Source of the DNA: Candidatus Yanofskybacteria bacterium RIFCSPHIGHO2_01_FULL_41_26
GTDB taxonomy: Bacteria > Patescibacteria > Paceibacteria > 2-02-FULL-40-12 > GWA2-44-9
DNA length: 64,000 bases
Assembly (NCBI GenBank): GCA_001794055.1
Contig: MGJB01000006.1
Location: 1 to 64,000, forward strand
Reading direction: 5' to 3'
The position numbers and the translations under genes are program-made. Positions 42,692 through 51,347 of the stretch are shown piece by piece; position 1 is the first letter of the stretch, and each line of letters opens with the position of its first letter. The notes under the pieces were generated by a model. It was not told the origin of the DNA. It did no database searches and saw only the letters and a program-made list of their open reading frames with translations.

Positions 42692-43436
42692 TGATTTTTT
42701 TCTTAAATAAATATTCTTTTAAATTTTTTATTTTAAAATCTCCGTAGTGGAATGAGGTGGCAATGGCAACAGCATCGATTTTGGTTTTTTTTATTACTTT
42801 AACAACAGATTCCTTTGTCCCCGCCCCACCATGAACTACAAGGGGTACTTTACAAAATTTAGAAACCTCACTAATCAATTCCGTATCATATCCTTTTCGC
42901 GAACCGTCTCTGTCAATCGAAGTTATAACCACCTCGCCTACACCTAAAACAAGAGCTTTCCTTATCCACTCAACCGCATTAATGCCTGTATGTTCCCGGC
43001 CGCCATCAGTATATGCTTCCCAAGTCCCATCATTTCTGTGTTTTGCTTCTACCGAAAGAACAATGCACTGGGAACCGAATTTTTTTACCGCTTCGTTCAG
43101 AAACTTGGGTTTTTTTATTCCATAAGTATTTATGGCGACCTTGTCGGCTCCAGCTCGAAGAGCATTATTTATATCATTAACAGAACGTATGCCTCCGCCA
43201 ACTGTTATGGGAATGAAAATTTCTTCTGATACTGACCGCAGAAGATCAAAATCAAAATTTCTCTGGTATAAACTGGCAACAATATCCATGCATAAAAGTT
43301 CATCGGCGCCATCTTTATAATATTTAAATGCAAGCTCTTTAGGATTTCCGACAACCCTAAGCCCTTCAGTAAAAATACCTTTCACAACATTAGTGCCCTT
43401 AATATCAAGACGGGGAATTATTCTTATATTTTCCAT
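42678..43436 (-). CDS. hisF: HisF-type ammonia-channel cyclase homologue
   Basis: A 252-residue TIM barrel like the HisF cyclase. RLDIKGTNVVKG carries the first catalytic Asp position and TSIDRDGSRKGYD the second; FIPITVGGGIRSVNDINNALRAGADKVAINT is a phosphate-binding region. It leads the nonulosonate operon and overlaps hisH by 14 bases. In P. aeruginosa such second copies act with WbpG; the same is inferred here. Confidence 0.94.
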   Translation of the reverse strand: MENIRIIPRLDIKGTNVVKGIFTEGLRVVGNPKELAFKYYKDGADELLCMDIVASLYQRNFDFDLLRSVSEEIFIPITVGGGIRSVNDINNALRAGADKVAINTYGIKKPKFLNEAVKKFGSQCIVLSVEAKHRNDGTWEAYTDGGREHTGINAVEWIRKALVLGVGEVVITSIDRDGSRKGYDTELISEVSKFCKVPLVVHGGAGTKESVVKVIKKTKIDAVAIATSFHYGDFKIKNLKEYLFKKKINVRV

Positions 43437-43472
43437 TGTCTCAGTTTTTGAAATTCATTTTCTTTTTCATAA

Positions 43473-43501
43473 TTTATAACATTAATCAACACTTCAGTCC
43501 A
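43473..43501 (-). promoter_or_regulatory. Promoter of the nine-gene nonulosonate operon
   Basis: TGGACT (43496-43501), 17-base spacer, TATAAA (43473-43478) on the minus strand, giving a leader of about 30 bases before hisF. Confidence 0.6.
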
Positions 43502-43529
43502 GAATTAAAATATTATACCTGCCGGTATA

Positions 43530-43558
43530 AAAATAAATCCCCACATTGACGTGAGGAT
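43530..43558 (-). terminator. Intrinsic terminator of the radical SAM unit
   Basis: An 8-bp stem (ATCCTCAC with GTGGGGAT, one T-G pair, GTCAAT-type loop of 6) followed by TTATTTTTA on the minus strand, 27 bases after the stop at 43586. Confidence 0.75.
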
Positions 43559-43585
43559 GATCTTAAATTAAACTTTTCTCAAGGT

Positions 43586-45148
43586 TCAGGATTTTATCAA
43601 TGACAGATTGGATCGGCGAGAAGCGCCTTCCCATCGCACATCTGAAAATTTCGGCTCGCCATGAAGCTCTCGCCATGTTTTTTCATATTCTTTTATTCGC
43701 TTAATATCTCGATTTACCATTAATTCTCTGAGGCCGAGCAGCTCAACAGCGGTGAAGTTTTCGCAAATGACAGCCGTCATCTTTGTGGCATCTCCTAGAT
43801 CTGTTAAAAACGCATCCAGGTCGCCGTCATATTGAGCCAGAATTTTATCTTTATATTTGTTGAACCATTCTGTGCCCGGATATGGAGTAGCAAAAAAGGG
43901 CATAACCTCAATACCGAGCCGTTCCCAAGCCTGAACACAATCAATCAAGCTGTCAAAAAAGTCATCCGGAAAGCCCATCATTTGATTAGGAATTGGCCGT
44001 ATCCCTGCTTCCAGGGTTATTTTCAGAGATCTCTCGTTAGTTTCTGGAGTAGAACCTTTGCCTACATTTTTAAGAACTCGTTTGGAAAAAGATTCGTAGC
44101 CATAAACTAATTGGCAACAGCCGGCATTATGCATCTGTTTAAGAATTTGTGGATTAGCCAGCGCTGCATGACTGGTTCCACCCCAGTGTATTCCATGACA
44201 TTTTTTCGGGTCATGAGACACGCCATCGCGTACACATTGAGGCTGTAAACCCTCTTTGATCCACAGATCGCATAAAGCTGGCAGCCAGGTATTCTTTGAA
44301 GCAGAATTCATTGCCAGAAGGTTTTCATCATAGAAAATAATGAAATCAACTCCAAATCTGTCTCTCATGTGTTTGACCATATCTACCAGATAACGAGGAC
44401 TGTGCATTCTATTAATACGGTCGTGAGTAAAAACAACATCAGCTTTATCATTTCTTTGATCTTCATACTGAAGGTCTCCTGCCAATCCAAGATGAAAACA
44501 GAAACGGCATATAAACGGACAACCGAAACTTCCATTTACATCCATGCGTCTTTTGGCGGTGAAACTTTCTTCGCTATAAAGGAGCGCACTGTTTTTGAAA
44601 TATATTTCCATAGGCAGCATATCCCATGTCGGATATGGTAATTGATCAATGTCTTGAACAAGAGGCCGCGGCGGATTTAAATGTAATTGTCCCCTCTCAT
44701 CCTTCCAGATAATTCCAAGCGTAGATGACCAATCGGTTTTTTTATCGTCTATTTTTTGCATTATTTCCGGCAGAGTTAAGAATGCTTCTCCAACAACTCC
44801 AATATCGATCTCCGGCAAGAGTTCCATCAAGTCTCGAGGCATACTGGTTAAAAGTCCGCCTCCGACCATGCGAAGCGATCGAGGAGAATATTGTTTGGCA
44901 TACCGGAGGGCTTTTTTTACCCAGCTGTATGTAGTTGTTATGCCACCAAGCCCGATAATATCCCAATCATCGGCCTTCAAAATCGCACAAATGGTTTTAT
45001 CATCAGGCCTCCAAGCGTTGGCATCAAATAATTGGACATGATGCCCCTCTTTATCAGCAATCGCCGCCAACTGGGCAATTCCGTAAGGAATATGTTTTGG
45101 GTTGTCTTCTTGGCGTACAACGGGGTTAATGAGCAGAATTTTGGCCAT
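43586..45148 (-). CDS. B12-binding-type radical SAM enzyme
   Basis: A 520-residue protein with an N-terminal cobalamin-binding-like Rossmann domain (ILLINPVVRQ, PYGIAQLAAIADKEGHHVQLFDAN, GLGGITTTYSWVKKAL) and a radical SAM barrel with the cluster motif GCPFICRFCFH (CxxxCxxC). The B12 domain lacks the classical DxHxxG, common in this class. Such enzymes methylate or rearrange unactivated carbons. It begins one base after the Maf-like gene and probably modifies the glycan or its protein target. Start is the ATG at 45148; six codons earlier is another. Confidence 0.9.
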   Translation of the reverse strand: MAKILLINPVVRQEDNPKHIPYGIAQLAAIADKEGHHVQLFDANAWRPDDKTICAILKADDWDIIGLGGITTTYSWVKKALRYAKQYSPRSLRMVGGGLLTSMPRDLMELLPEIDIGVVGEAFLTLPEIMQKIDDKKTDWSSTLGIIWKDERGQLHLNPPRPLVQDIDQLPYPTWDMLPMEIYFKNSALLYSEESFTAKRRMDVNGSFGCPFICRFCFHLGLAGDLQYEDQRNDKADVVFTHDRINRMHSPRYLVDMVKHMRDRFGVDFIIFYDENLLAMNSASKNTWLPALCDLWIKEGLQPQCVRDGVSHDPKKCHGIHWGGTSHAALANPQILKQMHNAGCCQLVYGYESFSKRVLKNVGKGSTPETNERSLKITLEAGIRPIPNQMMGFPDDFFDSLIDCVQAWERLGIEVMPFFATPYPGTEWFNKYKDKILAQYDGDLDAFLTDLGDATKMTAVICENFTAVELLGLRELMVNRDIKRIKEYEKTWRELHGEPKFSDVRWEGASRRSNLSLIKS

Positions 45149-45149
45149 A

Positions 45150-46217
45150 TTATTCTCTTTCTCCAACCCTTGATCCTACTAACTCTTGATTATTTCTCTG
45201 ACTGAATTTAGATAAGAATTCAGTCAGAGGGACGAAATGAACCAGTTCATCAAAAAGTATGCCGCCTTCAGTGCAATTGTATGTAATGCAACCAGCATCT
45301 TTGGCTAAATCCAGAAAAATATTCCGATACCAAAGATATGCCGGATCGGTATACCATGTCTCATTCAAGTAGGGATTATAAACCTGTGTAAAAGCCTCTG
45401 GCGTTCTATCTCCAAAAAGAGCAACAAGATCTCGGTAGTATTGAGTATTGAGAAGCGGAGTACCAGGCGCATAGCTTAAATCCATACCAACCAACGCAAC
45501 ATGTTTTCGTTTTAGTATTGCATGCGCAAAAATCCAAGCAGCAGTTCCAACATTGCCGCCGGTAAGCATACAAGGTATGTGATTATTCTCAAAAAGCTCC
45601 CTGGAAAGACTCTCCGATTTGTCATAATCTTCATAAATAGGATTCCACCAATACAGTTCCATTCCCGATTCCACGCATCTTTCCGTAACAGAAATATCGA
45701 CACTGGTAGATATTATCAACTTGATCTTGGGACCATATCGGTTTACAAGCTCGATAGTTTCACGATTATAGCGAATCTGATCTTGGTGATGACCAGGATC
45801 AAGATCTTGGCGAAGAAAATAATCATCTTCTAATCCCTTGTCCATTTTAGTATCGCCAAACAATCTTACCATGCGGTGGCTTCTACCAAATGCGCCAGGA
45901 TCAAGCGTAATAACAAAATGAGGAATAAGACCCTTTCTTAAACAATGCCCTAAAGACCCGTCGGCGACAATAATATCACCAGAAAATCCTGAAGCCAAAA
46001 TCTTAGCCACAGGATTTTTTCTATGCAAACTTGGTCCTCCAACAACTACAATAGCGGCTCCTTTCGGCTCCAAATGTTCTATAACAGACAAATCATCCAC
46101 CGTTTTACTAAAATATTTTCGATTTTTAGCGGCATTATCCAGACCAAGCCGGCCGGTTTTTATAGCTGTCGCTTCGCTCATATAACAAGCAAGTTTATCT
46201 GCCAAATTAGATATCAT
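45150..46217 (-). CDS. Maf/DUF115 (MptE-like) family protein, candidate nonulosonate transferase
   Basis: A 355-residue protein of the DUF115/MptE-like family. IVVVGGPSLHRKNPVAK, DIIVADGSLGHCLRKGLIPHFVITLDPG and GNVGTAAWIFAHAILKRKHVALVGMDLSY are the family blocks. In Campylobacter and clostridia, Maf proteins of this family glycosylate flagellin with pseudaminic or legionaminic acid; in archaea relatives are pterin pyrophosphokinases. Next to a nonulosonate operon and without flagella genes, a surface-protein transferase is the better guess. The ATG at 46217 has GGAGAGG seven to eight bases upstream and overlaps the 60-residue gene by 11 bases. Confidence 0.85.
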   Translation of the reverse strand: MISNLADKLACYMSEATAIKTGRLGLDNAAKNRKYFSKTVDDLSVIEHLEPKGAAIVVVGGPSLHRKNPVAKILASGFSGDIIVADGSLGHCLRKGLIPHFVITLDPGAFGRSHRMVRLFGDTKMDKGLEDDYFLRQDLDPGHHQDQIRYNRETIELVNRYGPKIKLIISTSVDISVTERCVESGMELYWWNPIYEDYDKSESLSRELFENNHIPCMLTGGNVGTAAWIFAHAILKRKHVALVGMDLSYAPGTPLLNTQYYRDLVALFGDRTPEAFTQVYNPYLNETWYTDPAYLWYRNIFLDLAKDAGCITYNCTEGGILFDELVHFVPLTEFLSKFSQRNNQELVGSRVGERE

Positions 46218-46389
46218 CTTTAGTTCCTCTCCAAGTAAAATCTTTCTTAACAAACGTGATGCTGCCACCAAGTTTTTTTAAAGCCGCGGCTTCAAATTCT
46301 TCTCCCAATGAAACCGGCTTTTCTTCTTTTGGCGCATCTGTATCTTTTAATCCCGGAATCTTATAGTTCCCCTTTAAAATTTTGTCCAT
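46207..46389 (-). CDS. Small protein upstream of the Maf-like gene, 60 aa
   Basis: A short hydrophilic protein: MDKILKGNYKIPGLKD, an acidic middle (EEKPVSLGEEFEAAALKKLG) and ITFVKKDFTWRGTKDDI. AAGGA lies eight bases before the ATG, a good promoter lies upstream, and its end overlaps the Maf-like start, so it is the first gene of that unit and is surely translated. I recognise no family; a carrier or partner of the transferase is possible. Confidence 0.7.
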   Translation of the reverse strand: MDKILKGNYKIPGLKDTDAPKEEKPVSLGEEFEAAALKKLGGSITFVKKDFTWRGTKDDI

Positions 46390-46433
46390 TGTCCAGTTCC
46401 TTTTTAAATTGTCAAAAATCTAAGCTGTCTGTC

Positions 46434-46462
46434 ACCATACAACAAAAACCATCGTTTTTCAA
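46434..46462 (-). promoter_or_regulatory. Promoter of the Maf-like / radical SAM unit
   Basis: TTGAAA (46457-46462), 17-base spacer, TATGGT (46434-46439), minus strand, about 38 bases before the first gene. Confidence 0.65.
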
Positions 46463-46503
46463 GACAGGTTGTAAAAACATCTTTTTTGTGAAAGAATTTG
46501 GGA

Positions 46504-48279
46504 ATGTATTTTAATTCTCCGGATAATCTTCCAGAATCAGAAAAAAAATATGAATATCTGCATTCGAAAGAAAGAATAGAACACTTGCGTCGTATTATTA
46601 ACGGCCGGCCCGTGGCCATTTTGGCCGCTGGCCCCTCAATCAGTGAATTAGAAGCAAGAATCGAAGAACTATCTCAAACCGATATTTGTTATTTTGGGAT
46701 GAATTTCTTTTTTGTTCAAGAAGATAATATTTTAAAAAAGATAAATAAGCGTTTTTCCGTGTTAACTACGGGAGCCAATAAGGGTTTGCTCCATGTTTAC
46801 GGCGGGGCCAGCCTTTTTGATAGGATCACTGATTTTTTGAATAGAAATGATGATAATTTGTTAATTTCCAGTTTCTACGGAAACCAGCTTAATCTGCTTG
46901 GTCCCCACTTTAACCTGCAGGAATTTTTAGATAAATATAACAATAAACTCTTTTTCCCCAGCTATAGTACCAATAGAACTGTTCCGGACAACAATCGTCC
47001 CATGCATTTCTTCGCGAGTAATTCTCTCGCCGGACTAATATATATGGCCATAATCGGCAAGGCCTCTAAAATTGTTCTGTTCGGATCAGACGGCTACACC
47101 CTTGAAAAAAATCCTGAAAAAACGTATTACCGTTCCAAAGAATATCTCTCTAACAAATATGAGTATGAGAGAAATAATCAACAGAAACTAGTGGAACCGC
47201 TTATTAACGACGCTAACAAGCTCTTCAACCCTATTGTTCCCCTTTCTTTGCGAAATATCTACAAAACCTACCCCATTAAACCTGTTCCAATTTTAAATTG
47301 TTCCGAAGTTAGTTATTATACTCCTTTTCCAAAGACCTCATACAACGACACTTTTGCCTTCTTGTTGGGTAAAAAGAATATTGAAGAAATTGTTGATCTC
47401 CGCATCCCAACAGCCTCAATCATCATTCCGTCTTCCGACGACACAAATGAATTGCGGACCACTCTGGAAAGTATTGCAAAACAATCATATTCAAATTATG
47501 AGACAGTCGTTATCAAAAGGAGTCCAAATTTTTTGGATACTATGGAAAACGCCCTATCCTTGACCAAAGGAAAATATATTTTCTATTGCCATTCGGGCTA
47601 CGGCTACCGAGACCAAGATTGGTTAAATTCCTGCATAGCAATATTGGAAAATAGGCCCCGGATTTCTTTAGTATGCGGCATACCCGAAAACCAGCTTACT
47701 GACCCTCCCTGGCCGGAAAAAAAGTTCCTCTATTACTGGCTCAAGAAAAAGATTTTCTTCCCTCCAAACACAATTTGCGTACGAAAAAAAGTACTCGAAA
47801 AATGCCTGCTCCCCCAGGAAGATAATGCAAAAACCGACACTGAATTGGAAAGTTGGCTAAACTTTAATCTGCGCTTTAATATTAACGGCTATCTGCCTAC
47901 TTTTATTTCGACGGTTTCCGATAATAATCGGAATGACTTCATCGACGGTAATTCGCTAGATATTTTCAGAAAAAAAATTGCATTCTACAGAAAAGGCCTC
48001 ATTCTTAAAAAAACCTGTCATCATTTCAGAGACGGTGACGACAACATTTTACCTGGAAAATTCTATTTGAGCATGTTTTTACTATATAAACCAGCTAAAA
48101 TAATTGAAACCAAATTACTCTGTCCTTTATATCCTCGTTTAAACATTATTAAGCGAATCGCCAGAAATACTGTCAAGCAAATAGTCCTACGGATATTAAG
48201 TTTAACTTCGTCTTCCATTGAGCGAAAAGCTGTCAATTTGTATCGATCCCTAAAGAAAAAAAGGTTGCGCGAAAAATAA
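46504..48279 (+). CDS. Maf/DUF115-like domain fused to a GT2 glycosyltransferase domain
   Basis: A 591-residue two-domain protein. Residues about 30-250 carry the DUF115-type pattern (GRPVAILAAGPSISELEARI, TDICYFGMNFFF, FASNSLAGLIYMAIIGKASKIVLFGSDGYTLE). Residues about 300-500 are GT2-like: TASIIIPSSDDTNELRTTLESIAK, SYSNYETVVIKRS, SLTKGKYIFYCHSGYG. The GT2 acidic DxD is poorly kept (the place of the Asp is taken by HSG). The C-terminus is basic. It is divergent from the other Maf-like gene. Likely a transferase that adds the special sugar and a second one. The ATG at 46504 is used. Confidence 0.8.
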   Translation: MYFNSPDNLPESEKKYEYLHSKERIEHLRRIINGRPVAILAAGPSISELEARIEELSQTDICYFGMNFFFVQEDNILKKINKRFSVLTTGANKGLLHVYGGASLFDRITDFLNRNDDNLLISSFYGNQLNLLGPHFNLQEFLDKYNNKLFFPSYSTNRTVPDNNRPMHFFASNSLAGLIYMAIIGKASKIVLFGSDGYTLEKNPEKTYYRSKEYLSNKYEYERNNQQKLVEPLINDANKLFNPIVPLSLRNIYKTYPIKPVPILNCSEVSYYTPFPKTSYNDTFAFLLGKKNIEEIVDLRIPTASIIIPSSDDTNELRTTLESIAKQSYSNYETVVIKRSPNFLDTMENALSLTKGKYIFYCHSGYGYRDQDWLNSCIAILENRPRISLVCGIPENQLTDPPWPEKKFLYYWLKKKIFFPPNTICVRKKVLEKCLLPQEDNAKTDTELESWLNFNLRFNINGYLPTFISTVSDNNRNDFIDGNSLDIFRKKIAFYRKGLILKKTCHHFRDGDDNILPGKFYLSMFLLYKPAKIIETKLLCPLYPRLNIIKRIARNTVKQIVLRILSLTSSSIERKAVNLYRSLKKKRLREK

Positions 48280-48314
48280 AAAATTGGTAATTGTTATTAA
48301 TAGGTCATTTCGAC

Positions 48315-49319
48315 ATGATTATATCTCGAACACCATTCCGAATATCTTTTTTTGGTGGAGGCACCGATTACCCTGCTTGGTATAAAAAGAACGGCGGGGC
48401 CGTTCTTTCAACAACAATCAACAAGTATTGTTATTTAAGTTGTAGAAATTTGCCTCCGTTTTTTAAACATACATACCGTGTTGTTTATTCGCGTCAAGAA
48501 TTAGTAAATAAAATTAAAGACATAGATCATCCCTCTGTCAGACATGCATTAAATTTTCTGAATATAGACGGCGGGGTTGAGATACATCACCAAGCCGATC
48601 TTCCGGCAAGATCCGGACTTGGTTCAAGTTCATCTTTTACCGTTGGTCTAGTAAATGCTCTAAGCGGTCTTAAGGGTGAAGTCAAGAACAAAAGACAACT
48701 GGCCCTTGACGCAATAAATATTGAACAGAATTTGATAAAAGAAAATGTCGGTTCCCAAGATCAAACAGCAGCGGCTTTTGGAGGTTTTAATAAAATAAGT
48801 TTTGGAGGAATCCAGGAAATATCAATACAACCAATAATTATAAATTCAAACCGTATTGAATCGTTCCAAAATCACCTGATGTTATTTTTCACCGGTCTTT
48901 CAAGAAATGCTTCTAAGATAGCTAGGGAACAGATTAAAAACATTGAAAATAAAGATAAGGAATTAAAAATAATGCATGAACTTGTCCATGAAGCGACGAA
49001 CATTCTTACAAACAACAGAGCAGATCTGGCTGAATTCGGTAAATTAATGGGGCAGGGCTGGAAAATAAAAAAATCCTTGTCATCCAAAATAACAAACCCG
49101 TATTTAGATAATATACACGACGTGGGAATGAGAGCAGGAGCATTGGGATGTAAATTGCTTGGCGCCGGGGGCGGTGGATTTATATTATTTTTTGCAAAAC
49201 CGGAAGATCAAGAAAAAATTAAAAAGAAACTAAAAAACCTATTATACGTCCCCTTCCGATTCGATCATCTTGGCAGTCAAATAATTTACTACGCTCAAGA
49301 CAACAATGAAACTTATTAA
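48315..49319 (+). CDS. GHMP sugar kinase, HddA-like
   Basis: A 334-residue GHMP kinase resembling D-glycero-alpha-D-manno-heptose 7-phosphate kinase (HddA). PFRISFFGGGTDYP at the N-terminus is the HddA/FKP pattern, SGLGSSSSFTVGLVNAL is the phosphate loop, and LLGAGGGGFILFF the third motif. It would phosphorylate C-1 of a sugar phosphate before nucleotidyl transfer. A HAD phosphatase (52605) could do the next step as GmhB does. No heptose isomerase or guanylyltransferase lies in the window. Confidence 0.9.
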   Translation: MIISRTPFRISFFGGGTDYPAWYKKNGGAVLSTTINKYCYLSCRNLPPFFKHTYRVVYSRQELVNKIKDIDHPSVRHALNFLNIDGGVEIHHQADLPARSGLGSSSSFTVGLVNALSGLKGEVKNKRQLALDAINIEQNLIKENVGSQDQTAAAFGGFNKISFGGIQEISIQPIIINSNRIESFQNHLMLFFTGLSRNASKIAREQIKNIENKDKELKIMHELVHEATNILTNNRADLAEFGKLMGQGWKIKKSLSSKITNPYLDNIHDVGMRAGALGCKLLGAGGGGFILFFAKPEDQEKIKKKLKNLLYVPFRFDHLGSQIIYYAQDNNETY

Positions 49320-49341
49320 GTAGTTCTCAATTAAAAAATAT

Positions 49342-49370
49342 TTGACAATACAATTTTTTTTATTTAAAGT
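49342..49370 (+). promoter_or_regulatory. Promoter of the fused E1 gene
   Basis: TTGACA (49342-49347), 17-base spacer, TAAAGT (49365-49370); a leader of about 30 bases ends in GGAG five bases before the ATG. Confidence 0.7.
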
Positions 49371-49405
49371 ATTTCTTATTCTTTAACAATTGCAGTGGAG
49401 TAACA

Positions 49406-51289
49406 ATGAGGTCCTCTGATCTGGGAATGATAGCAAATATTTCTCATGCTTTTCGTCCAAATATAACCTTAGAAATGTTTCGAAGAATGTGCCTAATCAG
49501 ATATTTCGAGTTAAATGTAAAGAAAGCATATGACCAAGGATTGATGCCAAAGGCTCCAATTTATCTTTCTATTGGGCAGGAGACAATTTTTGCAGCCTTA
49601 TCCATGATTTTTGAAAAAACAGCTTTATTCGGCCAACACAGAGGACATGGCATTTACCTAGCATTCGGAGGCAATCCAGTAAAACTCATTGACGAGTTAC
49701 TTGGCCGACCTACCGGTTGTGCCAAAGGCATGGGAGGTTCAGCATCTATTCACTGCCCTGAAATAGAGATGATCGGTCACGACGGATTGATGGGAACACA
49801 AGTTGCTGACGCCGTTGGCAGTACATTGCCTTATAAAGAGACGGCTATTACTTTTATGGGCGATGCTAGCGCTGAAGAGGGATTTGTTCTTGGGCCAATC
49901 GGTTATGCGTTTACCAAACAACTTCCGGTTCTTTTTGTTGTTTGTGATAATGGACTGTCTATTTTAACAAAAACAGAAGTTCGCCGAAGCTGGACCATGG
50001 CAAGACATGCTCACTTTGGCATGCCATCAATTGATATTACCGACGATCCATGGCTGATAATGCACTATGCCAAAGAGTTAAGTAATCCCCTACCCGCTTT
50101 AATGAATATTAGAGTTTGCCGAGAACTTTGGCATGCTGGAACAGGAAAAGACAGTGAACCAGAATGGAATCGATTTAAAATGGTAAGAGAAGAGATGAGA
50201 CAATTAGACCTTGGCGTATCGGTTGAAACCATAGAAAACGAAATAAAAAGGTGGATAGACAACTTATGGGATAAAAAACTTCAAGAACCAACTCCTTGTA
50301 TATTATCCCCCAGAAAAGTATTTACCATCATTGATCCGAATTACAAATATGAAAGAAACCCGATTCCTCCACCCAGCAGAATGAAAGTAAAAGAGGTGAT
50401 TAAGACTTTTACTCGTGATACTTTAAAACGTGGCGGTAAAGCAATGGGCCAATGCCTAACTGCTGTAGGTTGGGTAGGCGGAACAGTGCCGGAAATGACG
50501 GAACAGGAAGGATTGATTGAATTGTCGATGGATGATACATCTGGTTCGGGAATCGCCGTTGGCTGTTCCAGAAAAGTACCGACTATTTACATAGTCCGCT
50601 ATCAAGGATTCCAGTGGTTCAACGGCGCATTCATTGCTAACCTTGCCGCAAAATCAAAAGAAATGTGGGGCATTTCCCGCAGATTATTTGTCCGTTCCAT
50701 CGCCATGGAGGGCGGTATCGGACCCGTAGCATCTAACAGTCATCACGGAATGTTCACAAGGATACCTGGTCTCACGGTTGTTGCTCCGATGACACCCGGA
50801 GAATACCTACAAATTGTTGAGTATTTTAATAGCCACGATGATCCGATGTATGTAAGCGAGCACAGAAAAAGTTTTGACATTGATTGTGAGATGCCGGATG
50901 TTATAAATCATCCTTCTCACATCACCTTATTTCCAATATCCGCAGCAAGATTAAACACCGCAGAAGCGGCAAATATTCTTCTGAAAGAAGGGATAATTTG
51001 CAACATAATTCATGTTCTTTGGCTTAAACCATTTATTATCAGCAGTGAAATACTGACATCTTTAGAAAATTCTTACTACGGGGGCGTGGTCCTTGATACC
51101 GATTACGAAAACGGAGCCGCAAAATGCATTGCCTGCGATATTATGCAATTTACAAAAAAGAGGGTCCGTGTTCTCGGTCTTGAAGAAAGAACTGCCGGAT
51201 TTGCCCCGCACCTTGACAACCTACCGCCATCTACAGAAAAAATATGTGAATGTATACGAAAAATAGTTGATGGCAAGCAAGAAAAATAA
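49406..51289 (+). CDS. Fused E1 alpha/beta thiamine-diphosphate enzyme (2-oxoacid dehydrogenase-like)
   Basis: A 627-residue single chain equal to the alpha plus beta subunits of 2-oxoacid dehydrogenase E1. The alpha half (to about 300) has LSIGQETIFAALS, GQHRGHG, AKGMGGSASI, and the ThDP/Mg motif GDASAEEGFVLGPIGYAFTKQLPVLFVVCDNG; the beta half (from about 320) has GQCLTAVGWVGGTVPE, FIANLAAK and SNSHHGMFTRIPGLTVVAP. No lipoyl E2 or E3 gene is nearby, so the normal dehydrogenase complex is unlikely. E1-like pairs such as AviB1/B2 are thought to add a two-carbon branch to sugars, which suits the sugar genes around it. Good ribosome site, own terminator. Confidence 0.88.
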   Translation: MRSSDLGMIANISHAFRPNITLEMFRRMCLIRYFELNVKKAYDQGLMPKAPIYLSIGQETIFAALSMIFEKTALFGQHRGHGIYLAFGGNPVKLIDELLGRPTGCAKGMGGSASIHCPEIEMIGHDGLMGTQVADAVGSTLPYKETAITFMGDASAEEGFVLGPIGYAFTKQLPVLFVVCDNGLSILTKTEVRRSWTMARHAHFGMPSIDITDDPWLIMHYAKELSNPLPALMNIRVCRELWHAGTGKDSEPEWNRFKMVREEMRQLDLGVSVETIENEIKRWIDNLWDKKLQEPTPCILSPRKVFTIIDPNYKYERNPIPPPSRMKVKEVIKTFTRDTLKRGGKAMGQCLTAVGWVGGTVPEMTEQEGLIELSMDDTSGSGIAVGCSRKVPTIYIVRYQGFQWFNGAFIANLAAKSKEMWGISRRLFVRSIAMEGGIGPVASNSHHGMFTRIPGLTVVAPMTPGEYLQIVEYFNSHDDPMYVSEHRKSFDIDCEMPDVINHPSHITLFPISAARLNTAEAANILLKEGIICNIIHVLWLKPFIISSEILTSLENSYYGGVVLDTDYENGAAKCIACDIMQFTKKRVRVLGLEERTAGFAPHLDNLPPSTEKICECIRKIVDGKQEK

Positions 51290-51311
51290 CCGTCTTCAGT
51301 GACGGTTTTAA
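51288..51311 (+). terminator. Intrinsic terminator of the fused E1 gene
   Basis: Stem aaccgtc/gacggtt around TTCAGT followed by TTTTAATTTG, overlapping the stop codon. Confidence 0.8.
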
Positions 51312-51347
51312 TTTGCTTTTTTCCTTTATTTCGTATAATTTTTAACA

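Noticed and set aside
42035..43436. Histidine biosynthesis operon
   Set aside because: Only HisF and HisH homologues occur, coupled with a PseA/WbpG-type amidotransferase and neuABC, so sugar amidination explains them better.
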